Assembly (NCBI GenBank): GCA_023437305.1
Contig: JAEZGN010000030.1
Coordinates: 62,001-126,000 of the forward strand
DNA from: Bacteroidota bacterium
GTDB taxonomy: Bacteria; Bacteroidota; Bacteroidia; Bacteroidales; Dysgonomonadaceae
Direction: 5' to 3'
DNA: 64,000 nt
In this document: in pieces, positions 62,063 through 64,000 of the stretch
How the letters are laid out: every line of letters starts with the position of its first letter
How positions within the stretch are numbered: position 1 is the stretch's first letter
Translations under genes and position numbers: made by a program
Notes under the pieces: model-generated
What the model saw: the letters and a program-made list of their open reading frames with translations, nothing else
Databases searched by the model: none
What the model was told of the DNA's origin: nothing

Positions 62063-63319
62063 ATGATAAAACAAATTTTTAAAATAATATGGAGTGAGCG
62101 AAAAATCAATGTTTGGATATTGTTCGAACTCGTATTGGTCTTTTGTATTCTTTGGTTTTGTGTAGATTACATCTATTTTTTCACAAAACGCTACTTAGAG
62201 CCCACAGGCTATAATGTAGAACACGTTTACAACATCAATATGGGTATAAAAGAAGAAGGCCATGTACTTATAAATAATGGAACCGATACTCAAAAAGATT
62301 CCTTACTCAACATCGTATGGACTATAGTAGATCGTATAAAAAAATATCCTGATATAGAATATATAAGCCTTTCCTCGGCTGCTGTTCCTTACTCGAGTTC
62401 ATTTATGAGCAATAAAGCCTCTTTGGATACGATGATTGATTACATTCAGTTCAAATCGGTTAGTCCTGACTATTTCAATGTTTTCAAAATCAACTTGCAA
62501 CAAGGGAAAGTAGAAAACTGGAATAACAAGGATAACATAGTTATCAGCGGAAATAAAGATAATCAATTCTTGAAGCATGATGCTAAACAAATAAAATCAC
62601 TCGTACTTGGAGATAACGAAAACAAACAAGTAATAGGAGTTGCAGCATCTTCCAAGAGGAGTGAGTTTGACGAACACAATCCGATAGTTTACACATTATT
62701 ATCAACAAACGACAGAGGAATAGTCTATGTTGACGGAACCGAAATCTGCGTACGAGTAAAGGCTGAAGCAGATAAAAATTTCATTGAACGATTTACAAAA
62801 GATATGCAGGAACAAATAGCGATAGATCCTTATTTTTTATCGTCTGTAACATCTATCGGTGATCTTAGAAAAGACTTTATGAAATGGAACGGATACGATA
62901 ATAACTTCAAGAGTATCTTTTCAATATCATCTTTTCTTTTCATAAATATATTTCTTGCTGTGGTAGGCACATTCTGGTTTAGGATACAGACCCGACGTAA
63001 TGAAATTGGATTGAGAGTAGCTGTAGGATCAACCCGAATGAATATAAAAGCTTTATTCATTTTAGAAACCCTCATCCTGTTGCTATTAGCCAGTCTTATA
63101 GCCACACCGATATGCATAAACATCGCTTTGGCGGATATACTAAGAGATATTGGAGTACCATCCATAGATAGAGGAGAGGAACCAATACAGATAAGCCAAT
63201 ACGTTATCAATTATTTACTTACTGCATTTATACTGATCACAATATCAATATCGGCAGTACTTTATCCCTCGTGGAGAGCATCAAGGATACAACCGGCAGA
63301 AGCTCTGCGAGACGAATAA
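62063..63319 (+). CDS. FtsX/MacB-like permease, type B copy 2
   Basis: A 418-residue permease paralogous to the protein at 59519, with MIKQIFKIIWSERKINVWI at the start, GYNVEHVYNINMG in the periplasmic domain, RRNEIGLRVAVGSTRMNIKALF as coupling loop and SRIQPAEALRDE at the end. Together with copy 2 of type A it would form the second heterodimer using the single ATPase upstream. The TolC-like gene follows after 21 bases. Confidence 0.9.
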   Translation: MIKQIFKIIWSERKINVWILFELVLVFCILWFCVDYIYFFTKRYLEPTGYNVEHVYNINMGIKEEGHVLINNGTDTQKDSLLNIVWTIVDRIKKYPDIEYISLSSAAVPYSSSFMSNKASLDTMIDYIQFKSVSPDYFNVFKINLQQGKVENWNNKDNIVISGNKDNQFLKHDAKQIKSLVLGDNENKQVIGVAASSKRSEFDEHNPIVYTLLSTNDRGIVYVDGTEICVRVKAEADKNFIERFTKDMQEQIAIDPYFLSSVTSIGDLRKDFMKWNGYDNNFKSIFSISSFLFINIFLAVVGTFWFRIQTRRNEIGLRVAVGSTRMNIKALFILETLILLLLASLIATPICINIALADILRDIGVPSIDRGEEPIQISQYVINYLLTAFILITISISAVLYPSWRASRIQPAEALRDE

Positions 63320-63340
63320 AACAGAAATAAAATAAAGAGT

Positions 63341-64000
63341 ATGAAAAAGATTTTTTCTTCTATACTATTGCTGGCTTTATTGACAGGTTTGAGGGCACAA
63401 GATACGATTACAGTAAATCTTCCTGAAGCTATTCAACGAAGTGTCTCTATTTCGGTAGATGCTGTTGTAGCCCGCAACCAATTTAAATCAAGTTATTGGG
63501 GATATAGAACATATAAAGCCGAATTGTTACCCGAAGTAACACTAAATACAACCCTGCCCTACTATTCTAAATCGTACAATCCATTTCAGAATTCGGACGG
63601 AACATACACATTTGTAAGCAACGACTATAGTAAAATAGACGCAGGGGTATCTATATCTCAGAATATTCCTTTAACCGGCGCCACACTCTCCGTAGAAAGC
63701 AGTTTCCAAAGATTAGAGCAATACGGTGCCAACGGCTCTACTAGATACATGGCAATTCCCGGATCGATAACACTCCAACAACCTATTTTTGGATTCAACC
63801 GTGTGAAATGGTTACAAAAAATAGAACCGGTAAAGTATCAGGGAGCAAAACAACAATTGATAGCCGACATGGAAGATGTATCTAATACGGCGATTCAGTA
63901 CTATTTCAATTTACTCTTGGGACAGATAAATATGGAAATAGCACAGCAGAATTTAAAAAATACAGAAAAACTCTATACGATAGCCGAAGCTAGAAGAAAA
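63341..64000 (+). CDS. TolC family outer-membrane efflux protein, N-terminal part
   Basis: The frame from the ATG at 63341 runs open to the window edge for 220 codons. It begins with a signal peptide (MKKIFSSILLLALLTGLRAQ) and continues DTITVNLPEAIQRSVSISVDAVVARNQF, the usual first TolC helix, then PEVTLNTTLPYYSKSYNP, SISQNIPLTGATLSVESSF and the coiled region SNTAIQYYFNLLLGQINMEIAQQNLKNTEKLYTIAEARRK. It would be the outer-membrane channel of the pump. The C-terminal half lies outside the window. Confidence 0.92.
   Translation, partial: MKKIFSSILLLALLTGLRAQDTITVNLPEAIQRSVSISVDAVVARNQFKSSYWGYRTYKAELLPEVTLNTTLPYYSKSYNPFQNSDGTYTFVSNDYSKIDAGVSISQNIPLTGATLSVESSFQRLEQYGANGSTRYMAIPGSITLQQPIFGFNRVKWLQKIEPVKYQGAKQQLIADMEDVSNTAIQYYFNLLLGQINMEIAQQNLKNTEKLYTIAEARRK

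Noticed and set aside
1..64000. CRISPR arrays, tRNA genes, rRNA or insertion sequences
   Set aside because: No regularly spaced repeats, cloverleaf-like segments, rRNA blocks or transposase motifs were found by reading both strands.

Overview
The window is AT-rich DNA from a member of the Bacteroidota, most likely order Bacteroidales. The gene set resembles Dysgonomonas or a relative, but the genus is inferred rather than shown. Supporting signs are a fused SecDF, a GldB lipoprotein, DPP IV and DPP7-type peptidases, a BtuG-type surface lipoprotein, an rSAM/lipoprotein pair, and many copies of the Bacteroidota -7 promoter element TAnnTTTG a short distance upstream of genes. No rRNA, tRNA, CRISPR array, insertion sequence or prophage was recognised.

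Layout. 1-5559 (minus strand): truncated ECF sigma factor, carboxypeptidase-regulatory-like exported protein, S46 dipeptidyl-peptidase and a polysaccharide flippase. 5784-8771 (plus): acyl-CoA synthetase and HemW. 8819-15121 (minus): a six-gene MoxR-ATPase/DUF58/DUF4350/DUF4129/membrane protein/SpoIIM-like operon, with an RDD membrane protein divergent at 15251-16000. 16007-18121: a radical SAM/SPASM enzyme with two tandem-duplicated small lipoproteins. 18206-22992: a glycogen/alpha-glucan cluster (debranching enzyme, glycosyltransferase, GH57 amylase). 23367-25445 (plus): lgt and a flavodiiron protein. 25530-28115: small beta-barrel protein, AraC regulator and two small proteins, with a repeated operator-like motif around the regulator. 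28197-32382 (minus): DPP IV and a GH13 amylase lipoprotein with a LacI-type palindrome upstream. 32643-37149 (minus): a cobalamin-uptake operon (BtuB, BtuG and BtuF types) led by a cobalamin riboswitch. 37377-43832 (plus): pseudouridine synthase, XRE-cupin regulator, acyl-CoA synthetase and secDF. 44016-54053: housekeeping genes (dnaB, gldB, tsaD, a GNAT protein, 5-FTHF cyclo-ligase, S41 protease, dCMP deaminase, pyrophosphatase, phosphoesterase). 54068-55920 (minus): a coupled AAA ATPase plus DUF4276 TOPRIM-like pair that looks like a defence-type cassette. 56178 to the right edge (plus): a tripartite efflux operon (HlyD adaptor, ATPase, four permeases in an A-B-A'-B' order, TolC cut by the edge).

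How the parts work together. The debranching enzyme, glycosyltransferase and GH57 enzyme would act on intracellular glucan, while the lipoprotein GH13 enzyme acts outside the inner membrane. BtuB/BtuG/BtuF would move corrinoid from the cell surface to the periplasm under riboswitch control; the inner-membrane BtuCD is not in the window. The efflux genes would form one envelope-spanning pump.

The best candidates for poorly described biology are the rSAM/duplicated-lipoprotein locus, the AAA-DUF4276 pair, the efflux operon with its putative sigma-54 promoter and 14-bp palindrome, and the AraC-associated repeat family. All functional statements rest on reading motifs by eye. No database search was run.
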